A stretch of 6,869 nt of DNA from Deltaproteobacteria bacterium (GCA_003249585.1 QKIM01000202.1:1-6869); one strand, 5' to 3'. Counted from the stretch's first letter, positions 1 to 6,283 are shown. Notes: generated by a model not told the origin, from the letters alone. A program made the numbers and translations.

Positions 1-828
1 GATGCAGGATCGGAACAGCCCCGGCAGGGTGACGGTCTTCCCCTCCTCGGTGTAGGTGATATCCGCCGAGAATATCTTGTGCTTGCAGTGTTCGGACCAG
101 GACTGGGCGAGGCACTCCATCTCCACGTCCGTGAGGATGGCAGGCAGGCCCTTCTCGTGTCGTCGGGCCTGGAATGCGTCGCTGTCCACGTGGTCGAGGA
201 TGGTGTGCATTTCCTGTACCGAGAGGGCCCACACGTGCTCGCGGCTCATTCGCGCCAGCGTCTCGTCGTCTTGATCCAGGTCGTATGTGTCGACCCGGGG
301 GGCGTGGTTCAGGTGAACCACCGGCGGGTTGGCCTCCAGGGGGTTCCCCAATGCACATTCGGCCTTGGAGGCGACCCGGATCCGGTTGATGAGGGTGTTG
401 GCCAGAAAGGCATCGGCCAGATCATGGACCTGACTCGCGGTGAGATCCCCGCGGAGCCGGTACTGCCGGCCTGAGTAGATGTGCGGCGTGTCCGCGGGGG
501 AAGTCCCCAGGAGCAGCCCCAGCGCCTCGGTGGCCGTGCGCCCTTCGTTGTCCGTCACGCCGGGCTTGAAGTCCACCTCGACGATCCAGTCGAAGACACC
601 GGGCAGCGCCTGGCCGACGGCGTAGTCGTGGATGATGGGATCGGCCAGCGCGGATCTGGCCAGCTCATCAAGGATACCAGGCTCCACGAGGCCGTCCACC
701 GTGTAGACGTTGTGCACCCGTACTTCGCGGATTTGGGTGGGGAATTCCGCTGACAGGATCGAGAGGATCTTCTTCCCTGCCGGATCCTCACGCCCCGCTT
801 TCGGTCCGGATTCTAGTCTGGTCGCCAT
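1..828 (-). CDS. purL: Phosphoribosylformylglycinamidine synthase, PurS-PurL type (N-terminal part)
   Basis: This enzyme makes formylglycinamidine ribonucleotide (FGAM) from FGAR, ATP and glutamine in the fourth step of cytoplasmic de novo purine synthesis. Only the first 276 residues are present; the gene continues past the left edge. Residues about 30-130 look like a PurS-type domain (VYTVDG at 41-46, VEVDFKPGVTDNEGRTA at 83-99). The linker domain follows with the family hallmark SEHCKHKIF at 245-253, preceded by TDVEMECLAQSW. The FGAM synthase ATPase core and the C-terminal glutaminase domain, if fused, lie outside the window. From memory of the family, this layout matches the roughly 1000-residue form of deltaproteobacteria such as Desulfovibrio rather than separate PurS plus PurL. 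The ATG at 828 follows GGAGGAG with 4 bases between GGAGG and the start. The gene lies 152 bases beyond the upstream operon and probably has its own promoter. The function is very secure; the domain count of the full protein is inferred. Confidence 0.94.
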   Translation of the reverse strand, partial: MATRLESGPKAGREDPAGKKILSILSAEFPTQIREVRVHNVYTVDGLVEPGILDELARSALADPIIHDYAVGQALPGVFDWIVEVDFKPGVTDNEGRTATEALGLLLGTSPADTPHIYSGRQYRLRGDLTASQVHDLADAFLANTLINRIRVASKAECALGNPLEANPPVVHLNHAPRVDTYDLDQDDETLARMSREHVWALSVQEMHTILDHVDSDAFQARRHEKGLPAILTDVEMECLAQSWSEHCKHKIFSADITYTEEGKTVTLPGLFRSCI

Positions 829-896
829 GGCTCCTCCAGAAAGCTGAAGCGTCCCGGGCAGCCCCGATGCCGAGCCGCCCGGAGAGTGTGGGAATG

Positions 897-928
897 TGGC
901 CGTTGCTGGCCGTTTACGGGATACGGCC
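897..928. repeat. Small dyad and tandem repeat over the possible purL -10
   Basis: GGCCGT (908-913) and ACGGCC (923-928) form a 6-bp inverted repeat around a 9-base centre. TGGCCGTT also occurs twice as a direct repeat, at 897-904 and 907-914, a 10-base period. The dyad covers the candidate purL -10 and part of its spacer, which is where an operator would sit. There is no T-tract on either strand, so an intrinsic terminator is unlikely. It does not match the enteric PurR box as I remember it. In such GC-rich DNA a 6-bp dyad can arise by chance. Confidence 0.3.
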
Positions 929-939
929 GGGAAAGTCAA
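911..939 (-). promoter_or_regulatory. Possible purL promoter
   Basis: On the minus strand TTGACT (939-934, five of six to the sigma-70 -35 consensus) is followed after 17 bases by TAAACG (916-911, three of six to the -10). The predicted transcript would start near 904 and carry a leader of about 75 bases before the purL ATG. The -10 is weak, so this is only a candidate. Confidence 0.3.
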
Positions 940-980
940 CCCAAATCGGCGAACCCAGGCCGGCGGGACGCAAGGGGACG

Positions 981-1973
981 TCAGTGACGAAAGCGCCGGA
1001 GGTTTTTCCAGGTGAAACCCGGCCACAGAGGGGTATCGATGGTGGTCTGCTCATTGAGGGAGTACCAGGTGCCACCCGAGGGGTTGCGCAGGACGTGAAA
1101 GTCCTGGGCGGGGGTGTAGCCCTCGCCCAGCAGTGCCTTGACCGTGCCCCCCGGGCCGTCGGCGATGTCCAGGACGATGATGGCGTGCCCCAGGATCGTG
1201 GCGCTCTTCGCCGGCTGGATGAAAAAGTCCCCCGCGGCCAGATTGGCCAGGCGTTTGACCCTTGGTTCCCCCACGGCGTGGATGGTTCCCGTCATGGCGA
1301 ACATGAAGGTGAGGTACTTGTCGAAGTTGGCACGGGAGGCGTTCGCCTTTGCGACCGTGGGCCAGGAAAGCGTCCGCCCCCTGCTCCGGGGACGGATCCC
1401 TCGGCGCCACTGTGCCCAGCCGAAAGCGCGGCCGCCGGCGTAGAGGAACGCCACCTTGTCCGGAGTCTGCCGGTACCAGAGGTATTCGGCCCGGATGCGC
1501 ATGATCGTGTCCATGCACTGCTGGAGATCCCGCTTCCCCACATCAAGATCGATGACGGAGGCTGCGGCCCGGGTGGAATCGGGCAGCAGAGCACCCGAGT
1601 AGTCCCTGACGGGGCTGCCCTTGGCCAGGAGCGGCAGATGCCGGAGGTAATGCGCGTAGCTTCCCCTCGTGGTCGCACGCCGTCTGAACCCCTTCGGAGT
1701 GGCGATGCGGGCCGAGAGGGGCGCGTAGCCCGCTGCACGCCTGTGCCACGGATACATGCGTCTGGCCTCGGCGGTGGAGGGCGGGAAGAGGCGTGTCCCT
1801 GGCACTCTGTGGGATGGCGTGGACTGGACCGACGTGGCCACGGCATGGATCGAACTGCCGCCGCCAGTCCCGGGTTGGGACATCTGCGGCCCGGTGTTTG
1901 GCTCGTCGGTCTTCGAGCTGTGGGCGGTGCACCCGGCGAGGGTCAATGTACTCAGGAGCACCAGGCGGATCAT
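981..1973 (-). CDS. DUF4846 family lipoprotein
   Basis: This is a 330-residue exported lipoprotein of unknown function. The start MIRLVLLSTLTLAGC gives a short signal peptide with a clear lipobox (LAGC, lipidated Cys15). Residues about 20-70 are a low-complexity Ser/Thr/Pro/Gly-rich tether. The folded part, about 73-330, carries features I associate with DUF4846: YPWHRR at 74-79, YAHYLRHLPL at 106-115, DLDVGKRDLQQC at 142-153, GDFFIQ at 248-253, GHAIIVLD at 262-269 and YTPAQDFHVLRNP at 286-298, with a near C-terminal WKNLRRF. A longer reading from 2030 adds 19 residues, but these would bury the signal peptide and overlap the upstream gene, so 1973 is preferred. The start overlaps the stop of the preceding gene as ATGA, which suggests translational coupling. 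No strong Shine-Dalgarno is visible. The family match is from memory; no biochemical role is known to me. Cys153 and His263 are the polar residues that stand out. Confidence 0.85.
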   Translation of the reverse strand: MIRLVLLSTLTLAGCTAHSSKTDEPNTGPQMSQPGTGGGSSIHAVATSVQSTPSHRVPGTRLFPPSTAEARRMYPWHRRAAGYAPLSARIATPKGFRRRATTRGSYAHYLRHLPLLAKGSPVRDYSGALLPDSTRAAASVIDLDVGKRDLQQCMDTIMRIRAEYLWYRQTPDKVAFLYAGGRAFGWAQWRRGIRPRSRGRTLSWPTVAKANASRANFDKYLTFMFAMTGTIHAVGEPRVKRLANLAAGDFFIQPAKSATILGHAIIVLDIADGPGGTVKALLGEGYTPAQDFHVLRNPSGGTWYSLNEQTTIDTPLWPGFTWKNLRRFRH

Positions 1974-2842
1974 GGGGCCGATTCCCACGCCAGCCTGGCC
2001 AGGTCCTCGGCCTGACGAACGATGGCCCAAAAGTCGGGGACGCGGAGGGAGTCCTCTTCGCGGGAGAGTCCGGCCGGGTCAGGGAGCTGCACCGGAGGGG
2101 AGATCTGGAAGACGAGGGCGTCCCCCGTATTGAACTCATTGCCCTCCACCCGGCTGATGGCGACGGGGAGGAGGATGCGCTCCTCCAGGATTGCGGTGAG
2201 GCTCCCCAGGGCCTTGTCCAGGGGCGTGTCGCCCAGCGCGCAGTCCATGCCGCCGAAGGCGAGGACGTTGAGGTTGCACTCGACCATGGCCCGCCGGGCC
2301 AGGGCCAGATATTCGGACACCGCCCCCTCCCAGGCGGGAGCGATCCAGGCCGGGAAGTCCCCGCCGGCGATCTCCTCCACAAAACGCGAGACTGTTGGAG
2401 ATGCTGCGGATCCTGCCTCCGTCACGAGCTCCAGCAGCTCGGCGACCTCTGCGGGGGCGGGCGGACGGCCGTAGCGGGGTGTGAAGGCCTCGGCGATCAC
2501 CTCCCCGAAGGAGGGGACGGGGAGGGCGTTCAGGTGGGGCAGGACCATCCGGAAGAAGCGGTGCTCGTAAAAAGAGCTGGGCGCCCAGAAGGCAGGATAG
2601 CGTGTAGACCGGTGCTTGTAGAGGGCATAGAGGAAGGGGATGAAGTGCGCCGGGCTAGGTTGGGCCATGAGAAATACTGCCGCTTCGCCTGATGGAATGT
2701 GCTCCATGCCGCGGATCTCCAGGTGGGGAGTGCGGGGGAGTGCATAAAACCCGCGCAACAGCGTCTCTGCGGTGAGTTTCTCGATCCACGGAGTGGTCCG
2801 GGGGATGGCCGGGGATGGTCTCGTGGGGTGCAGAAAATCCAT
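1970..2842 (-). CDS. PlsC/LPLAT-like protein with degenerate acyltransferase motifs
   Basis: This 290-residue protein probably belongs to the lysophospholipid acyltransferase (LPLAT, PlsC-like) fold. The evidence is LEIRGMEHIPSGEAAVFLMAQPSPAHF at about 41-67, which parallels the family's 'V-x-G-x-E-x-IP-x-G ... NHxSxxD' entry segment. A later segment, LNVLAFGGMDCALGD (191-205) followed by ILLPVAISRVEGN, parallels FPEGTRS and the VPV strand. The catalytic HX4D is not there: the aligned positions read Gln61-x4-His66, and the FPEGT Glu is also missing. The protein may therefore be inactive, or may use the fold differently. No signal peptide or clear membrane segment is visible. The ATG at 2842 lies one base after the upstream stop (TGACATG), with GAGAGG 11 bases before it. 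A GTG at 2851 would add three residues but has GAGAGG only 2 bases away. The LPLAT assignment is moderate; a hypothetical protein is the alternative. Confidence 0.6.
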   Translation of the reverse strand: MDFLHPTRPSPAIPRTTPWIEKLTAETLLRGFYALPRTPHLEIRGMEHIPSGEAAVFLMAQPSPAHFIPFLYALYKHRSTRYPAFWAPSSFYEHRFFRMVLPHLNALPVPSFGEVIAEAFTPRYGRPPAPAEVAELLELVTEAGSAASPTVSRFVEEIAGGDFPAWIAPAWEGAVSEYLALARRAMVECNLNVLAFGGMDCALGDTPLDKALGSLTAILEERILLPVAISRVEGNEFNTGDALVFQISPPVQLPDPAGLSREEDSLRVPDFWAIVRQAEDLARLAWESAP

Positions 2843-2843
2843 G

Positions 2844-3122
2844 TCAGTCACCGCCTCTCACGATGGGGTTTGGAACGGTGATCATCGTGGTAGTACATAC
2901 CCCCCCGTGATCGCACTGGACGGTATATTCCACCTTCCCGTTGCATCCCGAAACCCGGTAGTGGTTCCTGGCCAATACGCGGTAGGAGAGTTGGCCCTTG
3001 GGGCAGCGCAGATCCTTTGCGGCAACGGCGGCGAGGTAGCGCTTGTGGCGCACCGGCATCTGCGGTGCGCAGCCGACAAGGACTGCAGAGGCGAGGCTGA
3101 TGGAGAGAAGACGTGCAAACAC
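2844..3122 (-). CDS. Small cysteine-containing lipoprotein
   Basis: This is a 92-residue predicted lipoprotein and the first gene of the minus-strand operon. The signal peptide FARLLSISLASAVLVGC ends in a good lipobox (LVGC, Cys18), and the mature part is about 75 residues. It holds four further cysteines at 40, 60, 70 and 76 in the order DLRCPKGQLSYRV, YRVSGCNGKVEYTVQC, DHGGVC. I recall a similar 'A-x-x-L-x-C-P ... V-x-G-C-G-x-x-x-x-Y-x-C' layout in small myxobacterial lipoproteins of unknown function, but I cannot name a family. Two disulfides are a reasonable guess. The start is GTG, chosen because AAGGAG lies 8 bases upstream and the signal peptide begins there directly. Its stop sits one base before the next gene's ATG. 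The C-terminal tail beyond residue 80 looks unstructured. Confidence 0.8.
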   Translation of the reverse strand: MFARLLSISLASAVLVGCAPQMPVRHKRYLAAVAAKDLRCPKGQLSYRVLARNHYRVSGCNGKVEYTVQCDHGGVCTTTMITVPNPIVRGGD

Positions 3123-3130
3123 GGGAGATG

Positions 3131-3136
3131 CTCCTT
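3131..3136 (-). promoter_or_regulatory. Ribosome binding site fixing a GTG start
   Basis: AAGGAG on the minus strand is 8 bases before the GTG at 3122. It is the best Shine-Dalgarno in the operon and supports the non-ATG start of the small lipoprotein. No in-frame ATG precedes the signal peptide at a useful distance. Confidence 0.7.
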
Positions 3137-3166
3137 GTTGAATGAGGGGAAGGTCCCTGTGCCCCT

Positions 3167-3195
3167 ATTTCCACCTCTCGTCGCGCAAATGTCAA
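3167..3195 (-). promoter_or_regulatory. Possible promoter of the lipoprotein, LPLAT-like, DUF4846 operon
   Basis: A perfect TTGACA (3195-3190) is followed after 17 bases by GGAAAT (3172-3167), which matches only three of six -10 positions. The expected leader is close to 38 bases. The -35 is strong and the -10 poor, so the exact -10 is uncertain. It lies back to back with the kinase promoter, with 14 bases between the two -35 boxes. Confidence 0.35.
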
Positions 3196-3209
3196 GCTGA
3201 ACCCTGGTG

Positions 3210-3238
3210 TTGCCAATCGTCGGTCTTCGGGATACAAA
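3210..3238 (+). promoter_or_regulatory. Predicted kinase promoter
   Basis: TTGCCA (3210-3215, five of six) and TACAAA (3233-3238, four of six) are separated by exactly 17 bases. Transcription would begin near 3245, after the in-frame GTG at 3207 and about 22 bases before the ATG at 3267. This supports the shorter kinase. The same two hexamers at the same spacing, including the extended TTGCCAATC, recur before the serine hydrolase gene at 6284-6312. Confidence 0.5.
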
Positions 3239-3247
3239 CAGGGAACC

Positions 3248-3262
3248 GGAGGATCCTAGAGG
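3248..3262 (+). promoter_or_regulatory. Ribosome binding region deciding the kinase start
   Basis: GGAGGA at 3248-3253 and AGAGG at 3258-3262 precede the ATG at 3267. AGAGG is 4 bases away and GGAGG 14 bases away. The alternative GTG at 3207 overlaps the predicted -35 region and has no comparable site, so the ATG is preferred. Confidence 0.55.
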
Positions 3263-3266
3263 CGAT

Positions 3267-5408
3267 ATGGCGAAAGACAGAAGTGGCGAGGTCATCGAAA
3301 AGTTTACGCTGGTCCGGCTGCTGGGGCAGGGGGGCATGGGGCAGGTGTACATCGCCGATCATCAGTTCACCCGACGGCGTGTCGCGCTCAAGGTCCTCGC
3401 GGGACAGGCAGCTCAAAGCGAGACGGTCTATGCCCGCTTCCAGAAGGAGGCTCAGGCCGCTGCGCTGGTAGGGCACCCCAACATGGTGCAGATCATAGAC
3501 TTCGGCCGGGATGCGGCGGGGCTTCCCTTCATGGCCATGGAGCTGCTCAACGGGGAGGATCTGGGGCAGTTGCTGCGCCGGACCGGTCCCCTCTCTGTCC
3601 CCCTGGCCGCCCACATCATGTGTGAGGTGCTGGACACGGTGGCGGCGGCTCACGCTGGCGGGATTGTCCACCGGGACCTCAAGCCCGAGAACATCTTCAT
3701 CCACCGCCGGGAGTCGCCGCCATGGCCCCAGATCAAGCTTCTGGACTTTGGGATCTCCCGCTTCCTCGAGGATGAGATGGGGGGCGGTGGACTCACCAAG
3801 ACCGGCTCCATTCTGGGCACGCCCTATTATATGAGCTTCGAGCAGGCCAGCGGCGAGAAGGTGGACGGTCGCAGCGACCTCTACTCCATCGGCACCATCC
3901 TCTATCAACTGCTCACGGGGACGCTGCCCTTCAAGGGGAACAGCGTCGGGGCCATCATCCTGTCCATCGCCGAGCACCAGTTCCCGAGACCCCGGGAGCT
4001 GCGCCCGGATCTGCCGGTGGGGCTTGAGGCCATCATCCTCAACGCCATGGCCAAGGATCGTGGCGGGAGGTTCCAGGACGCGAGGGAATTCCTCGCCGCG
4101 CTGAAGCCTTTTTTCAGCAGCTACGCCGTCGAGTCCCTCTTCGAGCACCCCACCACGGCGCCGGCGTCGCAGTCTCCCCTCATGATCCAGGGGACCACCT
4201 CAGGCGGGGCCACAGGCTCCGGGGCCCATGTGGGAGGAATCCCCTTCTCTCCGGTTGCCGGTGGCCCCGCAAGCCGCGGCGCGTTCGATGAAGCCTATTC
4301 CGGGGTGACACCGGCACCACCTTCGCTGGCCGCACAGCCGGCCATGGCCTCAACCGTGGCTGCGTCCGTGACGGTACCGCAATCCTCGGGCACCGATCAC
4401 TCGTCGTCCACCGTACAGGCCCCCGTGAGGAGCATCTCCTACCGGCTGGTCATCGGTCTTCTCTCGGTGATCGCCGTGACCATCGTCATCGGCTGGGTCT
4501 TCCTGCTGGGGAAGAAGTCTGGCCAGAACGCCCTGAGTGAGAACAAAAATGATGCGGCGCAGGAGAAGAAGGATGGCGTCGAAGGTGTGGTGCGTGGCCC
4601 GGTGAACAAGGTGAGCTCCCCAACAACGGAAAAGAGGCCAGCTGCCGCCATGAGCGCTGCTCCCGAGGGGGTTGTCGAGACCGCAGACGACGCGCTGTCC
4701 CACCTCAAGAGGCTGAACCCCGTGGAATTCTCACGGGAGGTCACCAGGGTAGTCTCGGCTGCGGTCTATTCCCGCGACTCCGACAGCATCGGGAAGCTCC
4801 TCCCCGTGATGGTGAAACTGTGCAGGACCAGGAGAGCCACGGCCTGCGGCGCGGTGGCAGTCATCCATCAGTACCACTCACGCTGGGACGAGGCCGGAAA
4901 GCTCATCACCGCGGCGACCGCCAGCACCAACACTCTGGGTACCTGGGCCAAGGGGTTCCAGGACCGGTACGAAGAAGCGAAGAAGGCCTCCCCCGGGGCC
5001 GGCACGGGCAAGCGGATCTCGGCCCAGCTCTTTGGCGCAATACATTCCAATGCCGCCGGCTCCGCCATGCAGCAGGTTTCACCGGCCCAGTTCAAGGTGA
5101 TAAACGAATCCTGCCAAAACGGCAACGGCTCCATGTGCTACAGTCTGGCAATGATGTACGCCCACGGGCTGGCTCCGGGGGGGAAGAAGGAGCTGTTCCA
5201 GGCCTATTTGGCTCTGCAGATTGGCTGCGGAATGAGGCACAACCCATGTTGCGACCAGCTTTGCTCCATGGGATACGGTGCCCTGAAGGCCAAGAAATTT
5301 CTCGGCGGTCACCTCGCCCTCAAGATCCAGTTGAAGGTGCACTGCGGGTTCAAGCACGCCCAGTGCTGCGACCTTTACAGGAAGCTCTTCGGCCCCCTCT
5401 CCCCCTAG
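3267..5408 (+). CDS. Transmembrane Ser/Thr protein kinase with Cys-rich Sel1-like ectodomain
   Basis: This is a 713-residue Hanks-type kinase anchored in the inner membrane. The kinase domain spans about residues 12-282: glycine loop GQGGMGQVY (20-28), ATP lysine Lys42 in VALKVL, alphaC Glu61, HRDLKPEN (135-142, catalytic Asp137), DFG (160-162), activation loop LTKTGSILGTPYYM (176-189) and Asp204. All catalytic residues are present, so it should be active. The APE triad reads Ser-Phe-Glu (190-192) where this group usually has Ser-Pro-Glu. Residues about 290-388 are a Pro/Ala/Ser/Gly linker. One membrane helix covers about 394-414 (LVIGLLSVIAVTIVIGWVFLL), followed by KK and a charged stretch. 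Residues 470-713 should be extracytoplasmic and hold 11 cysteines. The segment CQNGNGSMCYSLAMMYAHG (616-634) resembles a Sel1/Hcp repeat, and two later copies carry Cys-x6-Cys-Cys. Signal and substrates are unknown. The gene is transcribed divergently from the lipoprotein operon and convergently with the gene at 5449. Confidence 0.96.
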   Translation: MAKDRSGEVIEKFTLVRLLGQGGMGQVYIADHQFTRRRVALKVLAGQAAQSETVYARFQKEAQAAALVGHPNMVQIIDFGRDAAGLPFMAMELLNGEDLGQLLRRTGPLSVPLAAHIMCEVLDTVAAAHAGGIVHRDLKPENIFIHRRESPPWPQIKLLDFGISRFLEDEMGGGGLTKTGSILGTPYYMSFEQASGEKVDGRSDLYSIGTILYQLLTGTLPFKGNSVGAIILSIAEHQFPRPRELRPDLPVGLEAIILNAMAKDRGGRFQDAREFLAALKPFFSSYAVESLFEHPTTAPASQSPLMIQGTTSGGATGSGAHVGGIPFSPVAGGPASRGAFDEAYSGVTPAPPSLAAQPAMASTVAASVTVPQSSGTDHSSSTVQAPVRSISYRLVIGLLSVIAVTIVIGWVFLLGKKSGQNALSENKNDAAQEKKDGVEGVVRGPVNKVSSPTTEKRPAAAMSAAPEGVVETADDALSHLKRLNPVEFSREVTRVVSAAVYSRDSDSIGKLLPVMVKLCRTRRATACGAVAVIHQYHSRWDEAGKLITAATASTNTLGTWAKGFQDRYEEAKKASPGAGTGKRISAQLFGAIHSNAAGSAMQQVSPAQFKVINESCQNGNGSMCYSLAMMYAHGLAPGGKKELFQAYLALQIGCGMRHNPCCDQLCSMGYGALKAKKFLGGHLALKIQLKVHCGFKHAQCCDLYRKLFGPLSP

Positions 5409-5448
5409 CAGCGCGTTCGGCCCTGTTATCGGGTTTGTGAGTAGGGAA

Positions 5449-6255
5449 CTACTTGAGTTTCTTGAGACAGCGGGTGACACGGGGGCATTTTCGGTAGTTG
5501 CGGTCGATGCAGGAGAGGCGTGCCTTTTCCCCTTTGTCCTTGTTGAAGAGCAGCTGCTTGCAGGCCTCCTGGGCCAGATCCTTGTCTTTGAAGTCTGCGA
5601 CACACCTGGTGTGGTAGTCCACGCAGTGCGTGTAGGTCCTCTTCTGTCTTTTGGAGATCTTCTTGAACTTGTCCTCGAGAGCCTTCTTCGCCGCTTCGGT
5701 GGCCTTCACCCGATGATCATCGAGGTTTTTGAAGCACACACTGGACCTGCCACAGATCTCCCTGGCCTTCGTGAAACAGTTGTATAGCCCGGTGTATGCC
5801 TTGTCCGCCGCGGCGAGATCCTTCTTGCACGTGGCCACTAGAGTCTCACGGAAGTTGGCTCCCACGGTTTTCTTGAGCTGGGCCCGGCGACACTTGAGGC
5901 GGGTGTCGGCGAAGACCTGACACACGTCCTTGTCGGCGGCGGGGAGGCACTTCTCGAAGACTTTGCAGTCTTTATGGGCCTTGGACCAGCAGGTGATGTC
6001 CTTCTTGAGGAGGTCATTGCTCCCCACCATCCACTTGCGGCACTCGTCCACATATTTGCCGCGCTCGGCGGTGGCCTTGGGATCCACGCAGGCTGCGTAG
6101 GCATCGAAGGCCTTCTCACAGGGGGTCAATTCTTTCATGGGGGCTTTGGGCGCGGCGTTTTTCGGTGGTGATGGCTGGTCATCCTTTGGGGAGTCCTTGC
6201 CCTTGCAGTTGACGAAAAGAAAGGCTGTGGTCAGAATCAGAGCCCAGATGCGCAT
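5449..6255 (-). CDS. Lipoprotein with three six-cysteine modules
   Basis: This 268-residue exported protein belongs to no family I recognise. The signal peptide MRIWALILTTAFLFVNC suggests lipidation at Cys17, though FVNC is an atypical lipobox because Asn replaces the usual Gly/Ala/Ser. A Pro/Lys/Ala tether runs to about residue 44. The rest contains 18 cysteines in three modules: 46, 56, 72, 89, 97, 103; 112, 122, 143, 160, 168, 174; and 211, 218, 232, 249, 257, 263. In every module the last four cysteines are spaced x16, x7, x5; the first two gaps are 9/15, 9/20 and 6/13. This points to a duplicated small helical domain with three likely disulfides per copy. Lysine makes up 43 of 268 residues, so the protein is basic. 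The ATG has GAGGTGA immediately upstream. It faces the kinase gene with only 40 bases between stops. A binding or structural envelope role is a guess. Confidence 0.9.
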   Translation of the reverse strand: MRIWALILTTAFLFVNCKGKDSPKDDQPSPPKNAAPKAPMKELTPCEKAFDAYAACVDPKATAERGKYVDECRKWMVGSNDLLKKDITCWSKAHKDCKVFEKCLPAADKDVCQVFADTRLKCRRAQLKKTVGANFRETLVATCKKDLAAADKAYTGLYNCFTKAREICGRSSVCFKNLDDHRVKATEAAKKALEDKFKKISKRQKRTYTHCVDYHTRCVADFKDKDLAQEACKQLLFNKDKGEKARLSCIDRNYRKCPRVTRCLKKLK

Positions 6256-6283
6256 GGTTCACCTCGCTTGGGTAAAAGAGAAT

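Noticed and set aside
867..2015. A 382-codon open frame on the plus strand
   Set aside because: It lies opposite the DUF4846 gene, is rich in Gly/Arg/Pro/Asp with no recognisable motif, and is explained by GC-rich third positions. The opposite frame has a signal peptide and family motifs.
1793..2692. A 299-codon open frame on the plus strand
   Set aside because: It is antisense to the LPLAT-like gene, of low-complexity composition, and has no convincing ribosome site. The minus-strand frame fits the tight operon junctions.
2798..2819. Tandem GGGGATGG repeat
   Set aside because: It lies inside the N-terminal Pro/Ser/Arg region of the LPLAT-like gene and is simply repeated codon composition; there are only two copies.
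2900..2906. Run of seven C bases as a possible frameshift in the small lipoprotein
   Set aside because: The frame continues cleanly through the run to a stop one base before the next gene, and the alternative frames give no better protein.
3207..3266. GTG at 3207 as the kinase start, adding 20 residues
   Set aside because: The GTG lies just before the predicted -35 hexamer and has no clear ribosome site. The added residues precede a normal kinase N-terminus, and the ATG at 3267 has AGAGG 4 bases upstream.
3192..4148. A 318-codon open frame on the minus strand
   Set aside because: It is opposite the kinase catalytic domain, whose motifs are complete. It is a shadow of the kinase codons.
5409..5448. 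Bidirectional terminator between the convergent stops
   Set aside because: The only pairing seen is a 3-bp CCC/GGG stem near 5421-5433 with no proper T-tract. It is too weak to call, and termination here may be factor dependent.
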